A stretch of 64,000 nt of DNA from Pseudonocardia sp. HH130629-09 (GTDB lineage: Bacteria > Actinomycetota > Actinomycetes > Mycobacteriales > Pseudonocardiaceae), in assembly GCF_001294645.1 (NCBI RefSeq), contig NZ_CP011868.1:496001-560000 (forward strand), written 5' to 3'. The notes beneath the pieces were generated by a model. That model ran no database searches. It was not told where the DNA came from and saw only the letters and a program-made list of their open reading frames with translations. This document shows positions 16,990 through 28,295 of this stretch, in pieces. Position 1 is the stretch's first letter, and each line of letters starts with the position of its first letter. The translations under genes were made by a program, and so were the position numbers.

Positions 16990-17466
16990 ATGTCCCGTAC
17001 CGAGCCCCTCGCCCGCACCCTGCACGACGTCGGACTGGCCGCCTGGTTCGGCGGGTCGCTGATGGGCGTCACCGGACTGAACGGCGCGCTCGACGCCGTC
17101 GGCGACCCAGCCGAGCGCGAGCGGCTCGCCGGGGCCGGCTGGGGCCGGTGGGGTCGGATCGGCAGCGCCGCGATGGCCACCCACCTGCTCGGTGGCGCGG
17201 GTCTGCTGGTGCGCAACGTGGCCCGGGCCCGGCGCGAGCCCGCCGCCGCCACCGCCGCGGTCTCCCGGGCCGCGCTCACCGGCGCCGCGCTCGCCGCGAC
17301 CGCCTACGCGGGTGCCCTGGGACGGCGTGCCGGGTCGGACGCCCCGGCCGGTGCCGGTCCGGCCGCGCCGGAGCCTGCCCTGGCGCGCCGGATCCGGGCG
17401 GTCGAGTGGGCCGTGCCCGCGTTGACCGGCGCCGCGGTCGTCGTCGGTGCCGTGCGCGGACGCTGA
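16990..17466 (+). CDS. Small predicted membrane protein, actinobacterial, unknown function
   Basis: A 158-residue protein beginning MSRTEPLARTLHDVGLAAWFGGSLMGVTGLNGAL, with hydrophobic stretches near residues 15-35, 62-75, 90-110 and 135-155, compatible with four membrane spans. No enzymatic motif is seen. I recognise the general look (a conserved LHDVGLAAWFGGSLMG start) from actinobacterial genomes but cannot name a characterised family. The ATG at 16990 is preferred over an upstream in-frame ATG at 16942 because the added N-terminus is Pro/Arg-rich and not helical. A strong hairpin follows the stop. Confidence 0.75.
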   Translation: MSRTEPLARTLHDVGLAAWFGGSLMGVTGLNGALDAVGDPAERERLAGAGWGRWGRIGSAAMATHLLGGAGLLVRNVARARREPAAATAAVSRAALTGAALAATAYAGALGRRAGSDAPAGAGPAAPEPALARRIRAVEWAVPALTGAAVVVGAVRGR

Positions 17467-17477
17467 CCCCGCACAGC

Positions 17478-17517
17478 ACGACGGCCGGGCGGGGGGAGTC
17501 CCCGGCCCGGCCGTCGT
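17478..17517 (+). terminator. Strong hairpin after the small membrane protein gene
   Basis: ACGACGGCCGGGC and GCCCGGCCGTCGT form a perfect 13-bp stem around a 14-base loop, 11 bp after the stop codon at 17466. It is a typical high-GC terminator without a U-tract. It lies just before the insertion sequence. Confidence 0.75.
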
Positions 17518-17527
17518 CGCGTGTGCC

Positions 17528-18524
17528 CTAGCTGTGATGTCCAGGCAGGTTGGTCAGGCGACTGATCGGCGGTAGGCCGTTGGTTGCGCTGTGGGGCCGG
17601 TGGTGATTGTAGAAGTGCAGCCAGCCGGGGAGCGCGTCTCGCCGAGCCGTTTCGCAGGGGTGGAAGCGGGCGTATGCCCACCCGTCGGCGAGGGTGCGGT
17701 GGAAACGTTCGATCTTGCCGTTGGTCTGAGTCCGGTAGGGCCGGGTTCGCTTGTGGGTGATGCCCAGTTCGCTGCAGGTGTCACGCCAGGCGTGTGATCG
17801 GTAGCAGCTGCCGTTGTCGGACAGGACCCGTTCGACGGTCACGCCGCGGGCGTTCAACCAGTCCACGGCCCGGCGTAGCACACCGGTGGCGGTGTCGGCT
17901 TTCTCGTCGCTGTGGATCTCGGCGTAGGCGACGCGGGAGTGGTCGTCGATGACGGTGTGGACGAACGCTCTGCCGGTGCGCGGCTTGTAGTCGGTTCCCC
18001 TGGGCAGTCCGGGAGTGGACCGCTTGTTCAGGGCGCCTTGTCGGCGTCCGACGAAGCGGTGTCCGCCTCCGTCGGGGATGTTGCCGAACTTGGTGACGTC
18101 GACGTGGATCAACGAGCCGGGGTGTGGGTGTTCGTAGCGGCGTAGGGGCTCGCCGGTGACCCGGTCGATGTGGGAGAGCCGGTTGATCCGGCAGCGGCGC
18201 AGGACCGCGTGCACGGTCGAGGCGGCGAGAGAGAGCGAGTCGGCCGCCGATCTGTACTGGTCCGAGTCGGTGGTGCCACCGCAGTCGCACGATCTGCTTC
18301 ACCAGCCTCGGCGGGGTCTTGGCCGGCATCGACCGTGGTCGGGAGCTGCGGTCGACCATCCCGGGCGGGCCCTCGGCGCGGTAGCGGTCAGCCCACTTTC
18401 GGGCGGTGCGAGGGGCGACCATGAACATTCTGGCCGCGGTGGAGCAGGTCCAGTCCTGGTCGACGATCAGACGGGCCAGCCGTAGCCGGGCACGCGGAGT
18501 CAGCGCAGCGTTAGCGTGGGTCAC
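17528..18524 (-). pseudogene. IS481-type DDE transposase, frame-disrupted
   Basis: The N-terminus MTHANAALTPRARLRLARLIVD with its HTH (CSTAARMFMVAPRTARKWADRYR) reads in one frame from ATG 18524. From about 18228 the catalytic part continues in another frame: ASTVHAVLRRCRINRLS, then HVDVTKFGNIPDGGG (first Asp), HTVIDDHSRVAYAEIH (second Asp), NGKIERFHRT (Glu) and FYNHHRPHSA. The break falls in a CT dinucleotide run (GA run on the plus strand, 18227-18235). Removing four bases would give the family-like RLALAASTV, so slippage by two repeat units is the simplest cause. The stop TAG at 17528-17530 lies outside the terminal repeat, inside the duplicated target. The transposase is probably inactive unless frameshifting rescues it. 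Confidence 0.88.
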
Positions 18525-18644
18525 AAGGGCCTCCGGTTGGTGAAGCGGTTCCTAGACAGCTCCACTTCACAACCGGGGGTCCTCGCCTGTCTCAGCGACA
18601 GGCCGTCATCAGCTCAACCTGGAACAACGTCCATGGACATCACA
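17533..18644 (-). mobile_element. IS481-family insertion sequence, 1112 bp, with CCTAGC target duplication
   Basis: The ends are TGTGATGTCCA (17533-17543) and its exact inverse TGGACATCACA (18634-18644), 11-bp perfect terminal repeats; a second looser block (AGGCAGGTTG against CAACCTGGA) extends the similarity inward. The element is flanked on both sides by CCTAGC (17527-17532 and 18645-18650), a 6-bp direct duplication fitting the NCTAGN target known for IS481 of Bordetella. It carries one transposase gene on the minus strand, split by a frame error. The element inserted exactly at the 3' end of kgd. Confidence 0.93.
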
Positions 18645-18645
18645 C

Positions 18646-22599
<3,954 letters not shown>

Positions 22600-22694
22600 T
22601 CTGCGTCAACCGCCTTGATAGCTGCTCGATTTTTCGCGACCGGCTACCAGGTTAGTCCCCTTGGCGCGAGACCGGGCAGTGTGCCGGGTCCCAC

Positions 22695-22715
22695 TTCGTG
22701 ATCGTTTCGTGATCG
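22695..22715. promoter_or_regulatory. Direct repeat TTCGTGATCG x2 upstream of kgd
   Basis: Two exact copies of TTCGTGATCG lie 11 bp apart (22695-22704 and 22706-22715), about 100 bp upstream of the kgd start, in the gap between kgd and the next gene. One-helical-turn spacing is typical of tandem binding by response regulators or related activators. The binding protein is unknown. Confidence 0.4.
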
Positions 22716-22743
22716 ACCGCCCGCGGACGGCGAGCGGCACGAT

Positions 22744-23613
22744 TCAGAAGCCGGGCGGGGAGCCGAGCACGTCGACCACGGAGGTCTGCGTGGTCGTCTC
22801 GGCGACGACGGTGCCGACCGGCGGGCCGACGCGGGCCGGGCGCCGGACGGTGTCGCGCTCGCCGGCGTACTGCCCGTCGACGGGGGAGATCAGCAGCTCG
22901 GTGCGGACCGGCCCGTCGTCGTGGACGAGGGTGGGGTGCCGCTCGCCGTCGAGGTCGTCGGTCTCGCCGAGGGAGACGGCGGGCATCCGGCGCAGCGCGG
23001 CGTAGAGCACCGCGCGCAGCTCGGCGGGGACCCGGCAGGTCCGCAGCGCGCTCACGGCGCTCGGGAACGGGCCGGTGTAGCCGCGGCCGGGCGGGCTGTC
23101 GGCGATCAGCCGGTCCAGCATCGCCGCCGGGTCGCGGGGCAGGCCGGCGAGGAACGCCTCGGTCGGGTTGGCCCACGAGCCGACCTTCGCGGCGGGTCGG
23201 TGGCCGTGGAGCTCGGCGTAGAAGTCGCCGTGCGGGGCGCGGAAGCGGCCGGTGGGCCACTGGTCGGCGATGTCGAAGCCGTCCTCGATCGCCGCCGCGC
23301 CGTCACCGCACAGCCAGTGCACGCGGCCGGTCAGCTCGCGGTCGAGCAGCCAGTCCTGGGCCGGGTCGAGCGGGGTCCACTGCTGGAGCAGGTGCTCGCT
23401 GTAGTGGACACAGACTTCGTCGCGCGCGAAGCAGGTCCCCATCCACCAGGCGTGCGTCGCAGTGTGCCGGTACTGACCGGGGGAGATCGGCTCGTCGGAG
23501 GTCCGGATGGCGAGCTCCAGCAAGTCGGTCTCCTCGTCATGTCGCGAGTCCTGTCGCGGGTGCCCCGCCGGGGGTTGCCCGGAGCACCGTGAACCGTGGA
23601 TGACGTCACACAT
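22744..23613 (-). CDS. CU044_5270-like protein lacking its usual N-terminal membrane anchor
   Basis: The readable domain runs LLELAIRTSDEPISPGQYRHTATHAWW through LPRDPAAMLDRLIADSPP, SALRTCRVPAELRAVLYAALRRMPAV and GTVVAETTTQTSVVDVLG. This order is that of actinobacterial CU044_5270-type proteins, usually anchored by one N-terminal helix and encoded next to a sigma factor. Here no such helix or sigma gene is present: the preceding residues (MCDVIHGSRCSGQPPAGHPRQD) look non-native, so the gene may be a 5'-truncated remnant. The ATG at 23613 is the best formal start; the ribosome site is weak, and a TTG near 23525 would begin at the domain itself. Function is unknown. Confidence 0.55.
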   Translation of the reverse strand: MCDVIHGSRCSGQPPAGHPRQDSRHDEETDLLELAIRTSDEPISPGQYRHTATHAWWMGTCFARDEVCVHYSEHLLQQWTPLDPAQDWLLDRELTGRVHWLCGDGAAAIEDGFDIADQWPTGRFRAPHGDFYAELHGHRPAAKVGSWANPTEAFLAGLPRDPAAMLDRLIADSPPGRGYTGPFPSAVSALRTCRVPAELRAVLYAALRRMPAVSLGETDDLDGERHPTLVHDDGPVRTELLISPVDGQYAGERDTVRRPARVGPPVGTVVAETTTQTSVVDVLGSPPGF

Positions 23614-23970
23614 TCTGTACGCCCCGCCTACGAGCCGTGACAGGACCCCCCGGTACTGGGCCGAACGGCGCAATGGCGCAGGTCCCTCCGTCGGGGAGCG
23701 GCGTGGCGCTCACGCGGCCGCGCCGCGGCCGGACGGCCGGAGCCCGCGGTGGCGTCCGGTGCGACGGCGGAGGGGCCCGGGCCCGCGCAGGCGGTGCGGC
23801 CCGGAGGGCCCGACGAACCGGGCTCCGGCCACGACCGCGTCGCGCTCGTCGGGGGTGAGGTCCTGACCAACGGTGCTGTCGACCACGTCACCCAGATGAG
23901 CACGCCCGCGCGGGCCCGGCAAGCCGGGACCCGGGACATCGGCCCAGGACGTCGGGCCCAGGACGTCGAC
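23614..23970. other. Gene-free stretch, possible eroded coding DNA
   Basis: No frame gives a convincing protein. On the minus strand a short piece (DLTPDERDAVVAGARFVG, around 23820-23870) looks more protein-like than the rest and might be a remnant of a lost 5' part of the neighbouring gene, but this is weak. The palindrome TGACGTCA occurs at 23601-23608, just downstream of this stretch. Confidence 0.4.
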
Positions 23971-25017
23971 CTACGACATCCAGGTCTTGAGCTTCTCGAA
24001 CGTGTGGTTCACGTCGTTGGTCATCGGGTTCACGTGCAGGTGGGTGATCCCGTTCTCGCGCAGGGCGGCGATCCGCTCGCGGACGTGACCCTCGGGGCCG
24101 ATCAGGGTGACCTTGTCGATGAAGTCGGCAGGGAGGGCGGCCATGGCCTCCTCCTTCTTGCCGTCCAGGTAGAGGTCCTGCACGGTCTTCGCCTCGTCGA
24201 CGTAGCCCTGCTTGGCGAACACGGTGTTGTAGAAGTTCTTCCCGCGCGCCCCCATTCCGCCGATGTAGAGCGCGTAGAGGCCGCGGGCGGCCTGGCGGGC
24301 GGGCTCGAAGAACTCCTCCTCGAGCGCGATGATCCCGCCGCCGGTGATCTGCAGCGGACCCAGCTCGGGGGCGCGCTTGGCGTAGCCGGCCTGCAGCGCG
24401 GGCCCGAAGACCTCCTGGATCTTCTCCGGCAGCACGACGTGCGGGAGCCAGCCGTTCGCCAGCTCCGCGGTCATCTCCAGGTTCTTCTCGCCCAGCGCGG
24501 CCACCCAGACCGGGATGTCGGCGCGCTTCGGGTGGTTGATGATCTTCAGCGGCTTGCCGAGGCCGGTGCCGCCGGGCAGCGGGATCGGGTAGAGCCCGTC
24601 GTTGGTGAGCTTCTCCTCCCGCTTCCAGACATTGCGGCAGATCTCGATGATCTCGCGCGTGCGCCCGACCGGCTTGTCGTAGGCGACCCCGTGGAAGCCC
24701 TCGATGACCTGCGGGCCGGACGCGCCGAGGCCCAGGTTGAACCGACCGTCGGACAGGGCGTCGAGGCCGGCCGCGGTCATCGCGGTCAGGGTGGGGGTGC
24801 GCGAGTAGATCGGCAGGATGGCCGACCCGATCTCGAGACGCTCGGTGCGGGCGGCGAGGTAACCGAGCAGGGAGACGGCGTCGAACGAGTACGCCTCGGC
24901 GGCCCAGACGACGTCGAGGCCGGCGCGTTCCATGTCGGTGACGGCGTCCGCGTTGCGGATCGGGTCGTCGCCGTAGGGGAGGACGGTGGAGAGCTTCACT
25001 CCCCGTTCAGTACTCAT
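23971..25017 (-). CDS. LLM-class F420-dependent oxidoreductase
   Basis: A 348-residue TIM-barrel flavin-type enzyme. The hallmarks are GLDVVWAAEAYSFDAVSLLGYLA, LEIGSAILPIYSRTPTLTAMTAAGLDALSDGRF, LGLGASGPQVIEGFHG (the phosphate-binding GASGPQV motif of F420 LLM enzymes) and IPVWVAALGEKNLEMTAELANGWLP, matching the TIGR03559-like subgroup that is expanded in F420-producing actinobacteria. It probably transfers hydride between F420 and an unknown organic substrate. The ATG at 25017 gives MSTERGVKLSTVLPYG; the second-choice GTG (VKLS) is also possible. The gene is divergent from the desaturase, with about 100 bp between the starts. Confidence 0.9.
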   Translation of the reverse strand: MSTERGVKLSTVLPYGDDPIRNADAVTDMERAGLDVVWAAEAYSFDAVSLLGYLAARTERLEIGSAILPIYSRTPTLTAMTAAGLDALSDGRFNLGLGASGPQVIEGFHGVAYDKPVGRTREIIEICRNVWKREEKLTNDGLYPIPLPGGTGLGKPLKIINHPKRADIPVWVAALGEKNLEMTAELANGWLPHVVLPEKIQEVFGPALQAGYAKRAPELGPLQITGGGIIALEEEFFEPARQAARGLYALYIGGMGARGKNFYNTVFAKQGYVDEAKTVQDLYLDGKKEEAMAALPADFIDKVTLIGPEGHVRERIAALRENGITHLHVNPMTNDVNHTFEKLKTWMS

Positions 25018-25119
25018 AAGTTACTCGTCGGTCAAGTCCGGGCCGGGGCGGAACCCGAATCCGAACAGGGGGGTTAACCGCACTGCCCGCGGGGTAGGGG
25101 TGCCGCGACAGTGGGACGC

Positions 25120-26088
25120 ATGACGCTCGAGGCCGCACCACCCCGCAGCACGTCCGAGAAGCGGACACCCGCGCCGATCGTCGACGGGCAGCGCCCGCCC
25201 GGCGCGATGTTCCTGGTCGGACTGTTCGTGATCCTCCCGACGCTCGCGCTGTTCGCCGCCGTCCCGCTCGCCTGGGGCTGGGGTCTCGGGTGGGTCGACG
25301 TCGCGTTGTTCGTCGTCTTCTACGCCGTCAGCGGCCTCGGTGTGACCGTCGGTTTCCACCGCTACTTCACCCACGGCTCGTTCAAGGCGAACCGTCCGCT
25401 CCGGATCGCCCTGGCGATCGCCGGCAGCATCTCGCTGCAGGGCAGCGTGCTCGACTGGGTCGGCGACCACCGCCGCCACCACGCGTTCTCCGACAAGGAG
25501 GGCGACCCGCACTCGCCGTGGCTCTACGGCACCGGCGCCTCGGCGCTGGTCAAGGGCTTCTGGCACTCGCACCTGGGCTGGCTGTTCGACCGCGACCTCA
25601 CCAACATGAAGCGGTTCGCCCCGGACCTGCTCGCCGACCGCGACATGATGCGCGTCGAGAAGGCGTTCCCGCTGATCGTCGTCTTCAGCCTGGCGGGCCC
25701 GGCGCTCATCGGCGGTCTGGTGACCATGTCCTGGTGGGGCGCGTTCACCGCGTTCTTCTGGGCCGGCCTGGTCCGCGTCGCGGTGCTGCACCACGTCACC
25801 TGGTCGATCAACTCGATCTGCCACATCTGGGGCGAGCGTCCCTTCGCCTCCCGTGACAAGTCCGCCAACGTCTGGTGGCTGGCGGTCCTGTCCTTCGGCG
25901 AGTCCTGGCACAACCTGCACCACGCCGACCCGACCTGCGCCCGGCACGGTGTGAAGAAGGGCCAGATCGACATCTCGGCCGCCGTCATCCGCGGCTTCGA
26001 GAAGCTCGGCTGGGCGACCGCCGTCCGCTGGCCCACCACGCGCCGCCTCGAGAAGCTCTCGCAGAAGCCGGTGCCCGCCGCGGCCTGA
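25120..26088 (+). CDS. Acyl-CoA / fatty acid delta-9-type desaturase
   Basis: A 322-residue membrane di-iron desaturase. It carries the three His boxes: HRYFTH, DHRRHHAFSD and WHNLHHADPTCARHG, with hydrophobic hairpins FLVGLFVILPTLALFAAVPLAW, DVALFVVFYAVSGLGVTVGF and LIVVFSLAGPALIGGLVTMSWWGAF. It should introduce a cis double bond into a long-chain acyl thioester using an electron donor such as a ferredoxin or a flavodoxin-type reductase (no partner gene adjacent). The ATG at 25120 has GGGA at a suitable distance; a GTG at 25111 is a less likely start. A strong hairpin terminator follows. Confidence 0.92.
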   Translation: MTLEAAPPRSTSEKRTPAPIVDGQRPPGAMFLVGLFVILPTLALFAAVPLAWGWGLGWVDVALFVVFYAVSGLGVTVGFHRYFTHGSFKANRPLRIALAIAGSISLQGSVLDWVGDHRRHHAFSDKEGDPHSPWLYGTGASALVKGFWHSHLGWLFDRDLTNMKRFAPDLLADRDMMRVEKAFPLIVVFSLAGPALIGGLVTMSWWGAFTAFFWAGLVRVAVLHHVTWSINSICHIWGERPFASRDKSANVWWLAVLSFGESWHNLHHADPTCARHGVKKGQIDISAAVIRGFEKLGWATAVRWPTTRRLEKLSQKPVPAAA

Positions 26089-26108
26089 CCCGTCCGCGTC
26101 ATACGCCC

Positions 26109-26141
26109 GACGCCCCCGGTGCCCCGTGCACCGGGGGCGTC
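26109..26141. terminator. Bidirectional hairpin terminator between convergent genes
   Basis: GACGCCCCCGGTGC and GCACCGGGGGCGTC form a perfect 14-bp stem with a five-base loop. It lies between the desaturase stop and the stop of the convergent LysR-like gene, so it can serve both. Confidence 0.85.
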
Positions 26142-26156
26142 GTCGTATCCGGGGGA

Positions 26157-26837
26157 CTAGCGGCGACGCCGGGCCGGTCGCCGCTTCGCCGCCGTCGACG
26201 CGGGGCGGCGTGCCGGCGCGGCCGGGGGCTCGCTGCGCCGGGTCCGGGTGCTGTGTGCCGAGCGGCCGCGCACGATCCCGATGAACTCCTCCATCAGGTC
26301 GCTGTTCTCGGCGTCCGGCCAGGTCAGCGCGACGCCGGAGCCCGGGGCGTCGACCAGCGGCCGGTAGGTGAGGTCCCGGCGGTGGTGCAGCCGGGCCAGC
26401 GACTGCGGGACGACCAGCAGTCCGACCCCCGCCGCGACGATCTCGACCGCCTCGGCCGTCGTCGGCGGGGTGTACTCCGCGGCCCGGCCGGGCGGCCCGT
26501 CGGGCCAGTCGAGGGTGTCGTCGCCGGTGCGCAGGACGATCTCGTCGGCCAGGTCGGCGACGGTCACCTCGTCGGCAGCGGTCACCACGTGCTCCTTCGG
26601 GACCACCACCACGGTCGTCTCGGTGTAGAGCGGGATCGCGTGCAGTCCGGTCCGGTCGATCGGCAGCCGGGCGACGGCCGCGTCCACCGTGCCCGCGCGG
26701 ACCAGGTCCGCGGCCTCGGCCGGGCTCACCGTGTGCAGCTCCAGGGGGACCCCGGGGCGGCGCTCGGCCCACATCCGGGTCCACTTGCCTGGGGTGACGC
26801 CCGGGACGTAGCCGAGGTGGAAGGACGTGGCGGTCAC
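26157..26837 (-). CDS. LysR-type substrate-binding domain protein without HTH
   Basis: A 226-residue protein that starts directly in a periplasmic-binding-like LysR effector domain: FHLGYVPGVTPGKWTRMWAERRPGVPLEL, DAAVARLPIDRTGLHAIPLYTETTVVVVPKEH, TAEAVEIVAAGVGLLVVPQSLARL. No winged-helix DNA-binding domain precedes it; the GTG at 26837 is the first start and the region upstream belongs to the divergent gene. After about residue 190 there is a basic Arg/Ala/Pro/Ser tail ending ARRRR that could contact nucleic acid. The family is seen in actinobacteria as a stand-alone sensor domain next to DUF5997, as it is here (starts 30 bp apart). The ligand is unknown. Confidence 0.82.
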   Translation of the reverse strand: MTATSFHLGYVPGVTPGKWTRMWAERRPGVPLELHTVSPAEAADLVRAGTVDAAVARLPIDRTGLHAIPLYTETTVVVVPKEHVVTAADEVTVADLADEIVLRTGDDTLDWPDGPPGRAAEYTPPTTAEAVEIVAAGVGLLVVPQSLARLHHRRDLTYRPLVDAPGSGVALTWPDAENSDLMEEFIGIVRGRSAHSTRTRRSEPPAAPARRPASTAAKRRPARRRR

Positions 26838-26867
26838 CGGTCGAGGCTAGCCGCATAGCCTGGTGAC

Positions 26868-27245
26868 ATGACGCGCCAGAGGTCCGCCCAGACGATGAAG
26901 CCCGCGACCGCGGCGAAGAAGCTCGGTGTGCTCCTCGACGCCACCCCCGCCGACTTCCGCGAGGGGGTCGTCTCCCGCGACGAGCTCGACGTGCTGCAGG
27001 CCGACCCGCCGGAGTGGCTGCGGGAGCTGCGCGCCACCGGGCCGCACCCGCGCCCGGTCGTCGCGGACCGGCTCGGGGTGTCGATCTCGGGACTGGCCCG
27101 CGCGGGGATCACCGAGCCGCTGACCACCGAGCAGATCGCCGCGATCAAGGCCGAGGAGCCCGAGTGGCTGGCCCGTGAGCGCGCCACCCGCGCCGAGAGT
27201 CAGCGCGAGGCCGCTCGGCTGAAGGCCGAGCAGCGGAAGAACTAG
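26868..27245 (+). CDS. DUF5997 family protein
   Basis: A 125-residue basic protein: MKPATAAKKLGVLLDATPADF, VVSRDELDVLQADPPEWLRELRATGPHPRPVVADRLGVSISGLARAGI, then PLTTEQIAAIKAEEPEWLARER and a charged C-terminal helix. The two PPEWL/EPEWL repeats and the HPRPVVADRLGVSISGLAR segment, which resembles a helix-turn-helix, are characteristic of DUF5997 as I remember it. The function is unknown; nucleic-acid binding is plausible. It is divergently transcribed from the HTH-less LysR-like gene, a conserved neighbour arrangement that suggests the two work together, with this protein possibly supplying the missing DNA-binding part. Confidence 0.82.
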   Translation: MTRQRSAQTMKPATAAKKLGVLLDATPADFREGVVSRDELDVLQADPPEWLRELRATGPHPRPVVADRLGVSISGLARAGITEPLTTEQIAAIKAEEPEWLARERATRAESQREAARLKAEQRKN

Positions 27246-27288
27246 CACGAGGACCGGAACCGCCCTCGTCCGCCGCCGGGCTCGGGGC

Positions 27289-28290
27289 ATGACGAGCCAC
27301 CTGCTGGTTCCCGGGTTCTGGATCGACGCGACGGCGTGGAGCGCGGTCGCGGACGACCTGCGCGCCCGCGGGCACGACGTCACCGCGCTCGACCTCGGTC
27401 ACGAGCCCGGTGCCACCGCCCGGACCCGCGTCGACGACGTGCTCGCCGCGCTGGGCGGCGCGGGCGAGCCGGTCGTGCTCGTCGGTCACAGCGGCGCGGG
27501 CCCGGTCTGCGCGGCGGCGGCCGAGCGGGCCCGGGACCGGGTCGCGCACCTGGTGTTCGTCGACACCGGACCACTGCCCGACGGGGTCGCGCAGATCGAC
27601 TTCACCCCGTCCGACGCGCAGGCCGCGACCCGGGCGACCCTCGCCGAGCACGGCGCACTGCCGATGTCGTCCCGCGCCGAGCTCGACGCCGCGGGCAGCA
27701 GCACCGCAGGCATCCCCGACGCCGTCTTCGACGACGTCCGCGCCCGCTCGACGGCCGAGCCGCCCGGGGTGGTGCTCACCGCCGCCCGTCGCGGAACGCC
27801 CGATCCCTCGCTGCCGAAGACCGTCGTGACCTGCAGCTTCACTCCCGCCGCCGCCCGCGAGCTGATCGACGCCGGGGTGCCCGGGTTCGCGGAGATGGAC
27901 GGTCCGGAGTGGACGTTCACGGCGCTGCCGACGGGGCACTGGCCGATGCTATCCGAGCCGTCGGGCTCGCGGGGGTGCTCGACGGGCTGGAGTGATCCCG
28001 CCGCCGCGCACCTCCGGGCGCGCCCCCGCTCCCGTCCCGTCCCGTCCCGTCCCGGCTCGCCGGTCGGCCCACCGCCCGCCCCATCGCCCGGCCCGCCGGT
28101 CGCCGAGATGCAGCTCAGCGGGCTGTGGAGATCGACAGCTCCCGCTGAGCTGCATCTCGACGACCCTCGGACGCCGCGATGCAGGTCAGGGCCGTGCGCA
28201 CGTGCGCTGGGGCAGCCCTCGGCTGCATCACGGCGCGGTCGAGTCGTATCAACACTCCTTGCTCAAGATGTCTTTATCAAGATAGGTTGA
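27289..28290 (+). CDS. Alpha/beta hydrolase with apparent 3' frameshift and read-through tail
   Basis: Residues 1-222 are a compact alpha/beta hydrolase: HLLVPGFWIDATAWSAVADDLRARGHDV, the nucleophile elbow VLVGHSGAGPV (Ser in GHSGA), and the C-terminal His segment FTALPTGHWPMLSEP. Relatives end with GLAGVLDGLE and a stop. Here those residues occur in another frame, ending at 27995. One missing G near 27960 (GAGCCG-TCGGG for an expected GAGCCGGTCGGG) explains the switch. As the sequence stands, the frame runs on for about 110 low-complexity residues through the palindromic repeats to 28290. I consider the true gene to end near 27995. The substrate is unknown. The spacing to DUF5997 (43 bp) suggests co-transcription. 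Confidence 0.75.
   Translation: MTSHLLVPGFWIDATAWSAVADDLRARGHDVTALDLGHEPGATARTRVDDVLAALGGAGEPVVLVGHSGAGPVCAAAAERARDRVAHLVFVDTGPLPDGVAQIDFTPSDAQAATRATLAEHGALPMSSRAELDAAGSSTAGIPDAVFDDVRARSTAEPPGVVLTAARRGTPDPSLPKTVVTCSFTPAAARELIDAGVPGFAEMDGPEWTFTALPTGHWPMLSEPSGSRGCSTGWSDPAAAHLRARPRSRPVPSRPGSPVGPPPAPSPGPPVAEMQLSGLWRSTAPAELHLDDPRTPRCRSGPCARALGQPSAASRRGRVVSTLLAQDVFIKIG
28104..28159. repeat. Dispersed palindromic element, copy 2 (type A)
   Basis: Perfect 19-bp inverted repeat: CGAGATGCAGCTCAGCGGG at 28104-28122 and its exact complement at 28141-28159, with an 18-base middle that also pairs (CTGT with ACAG). It is followed 13 bp later by a type B copy, giving an A-B pair. Confidence 0.92.
28173..28234. 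repeat. Dispersed palindromic element, copy 3 (type B)
   Basis: GCCGCGATGCAGGTCAGGGC and GCCCTCGGCTGCATCACGGC pair with four mismatches over 20 bp. The right half GGCAGCCCTCGGCTGCATC matches copies 1 and 5. It is the most degenerate copy in the window. Confidence 0.82.
28263..28283 (+). promoter_or_regulatory. AT-rich TCAAGAT direct repeat before HTH regulator gene
   Basis: TCAAGAT occurs at 28263-28269 and 28277-28283, separated by GTCTTTA (which with the first copy forms AAGATGTCTT, a near palindrome). The whole segment is strikingly AT-rich for this genome and ends 12 bp before the GTG start. It is probably the promoter -10 region and/or an autoregulatory operator of the HTH gene. Confidence 0.5.
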
Positions 28291-28295
28291 CTCCC

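Noticed and set aside
25111-25119. GTG 25111 as desaturase start
   Set aside because: ATG 25120 has the better-spaced GGGA; three extra residues do not change the call.
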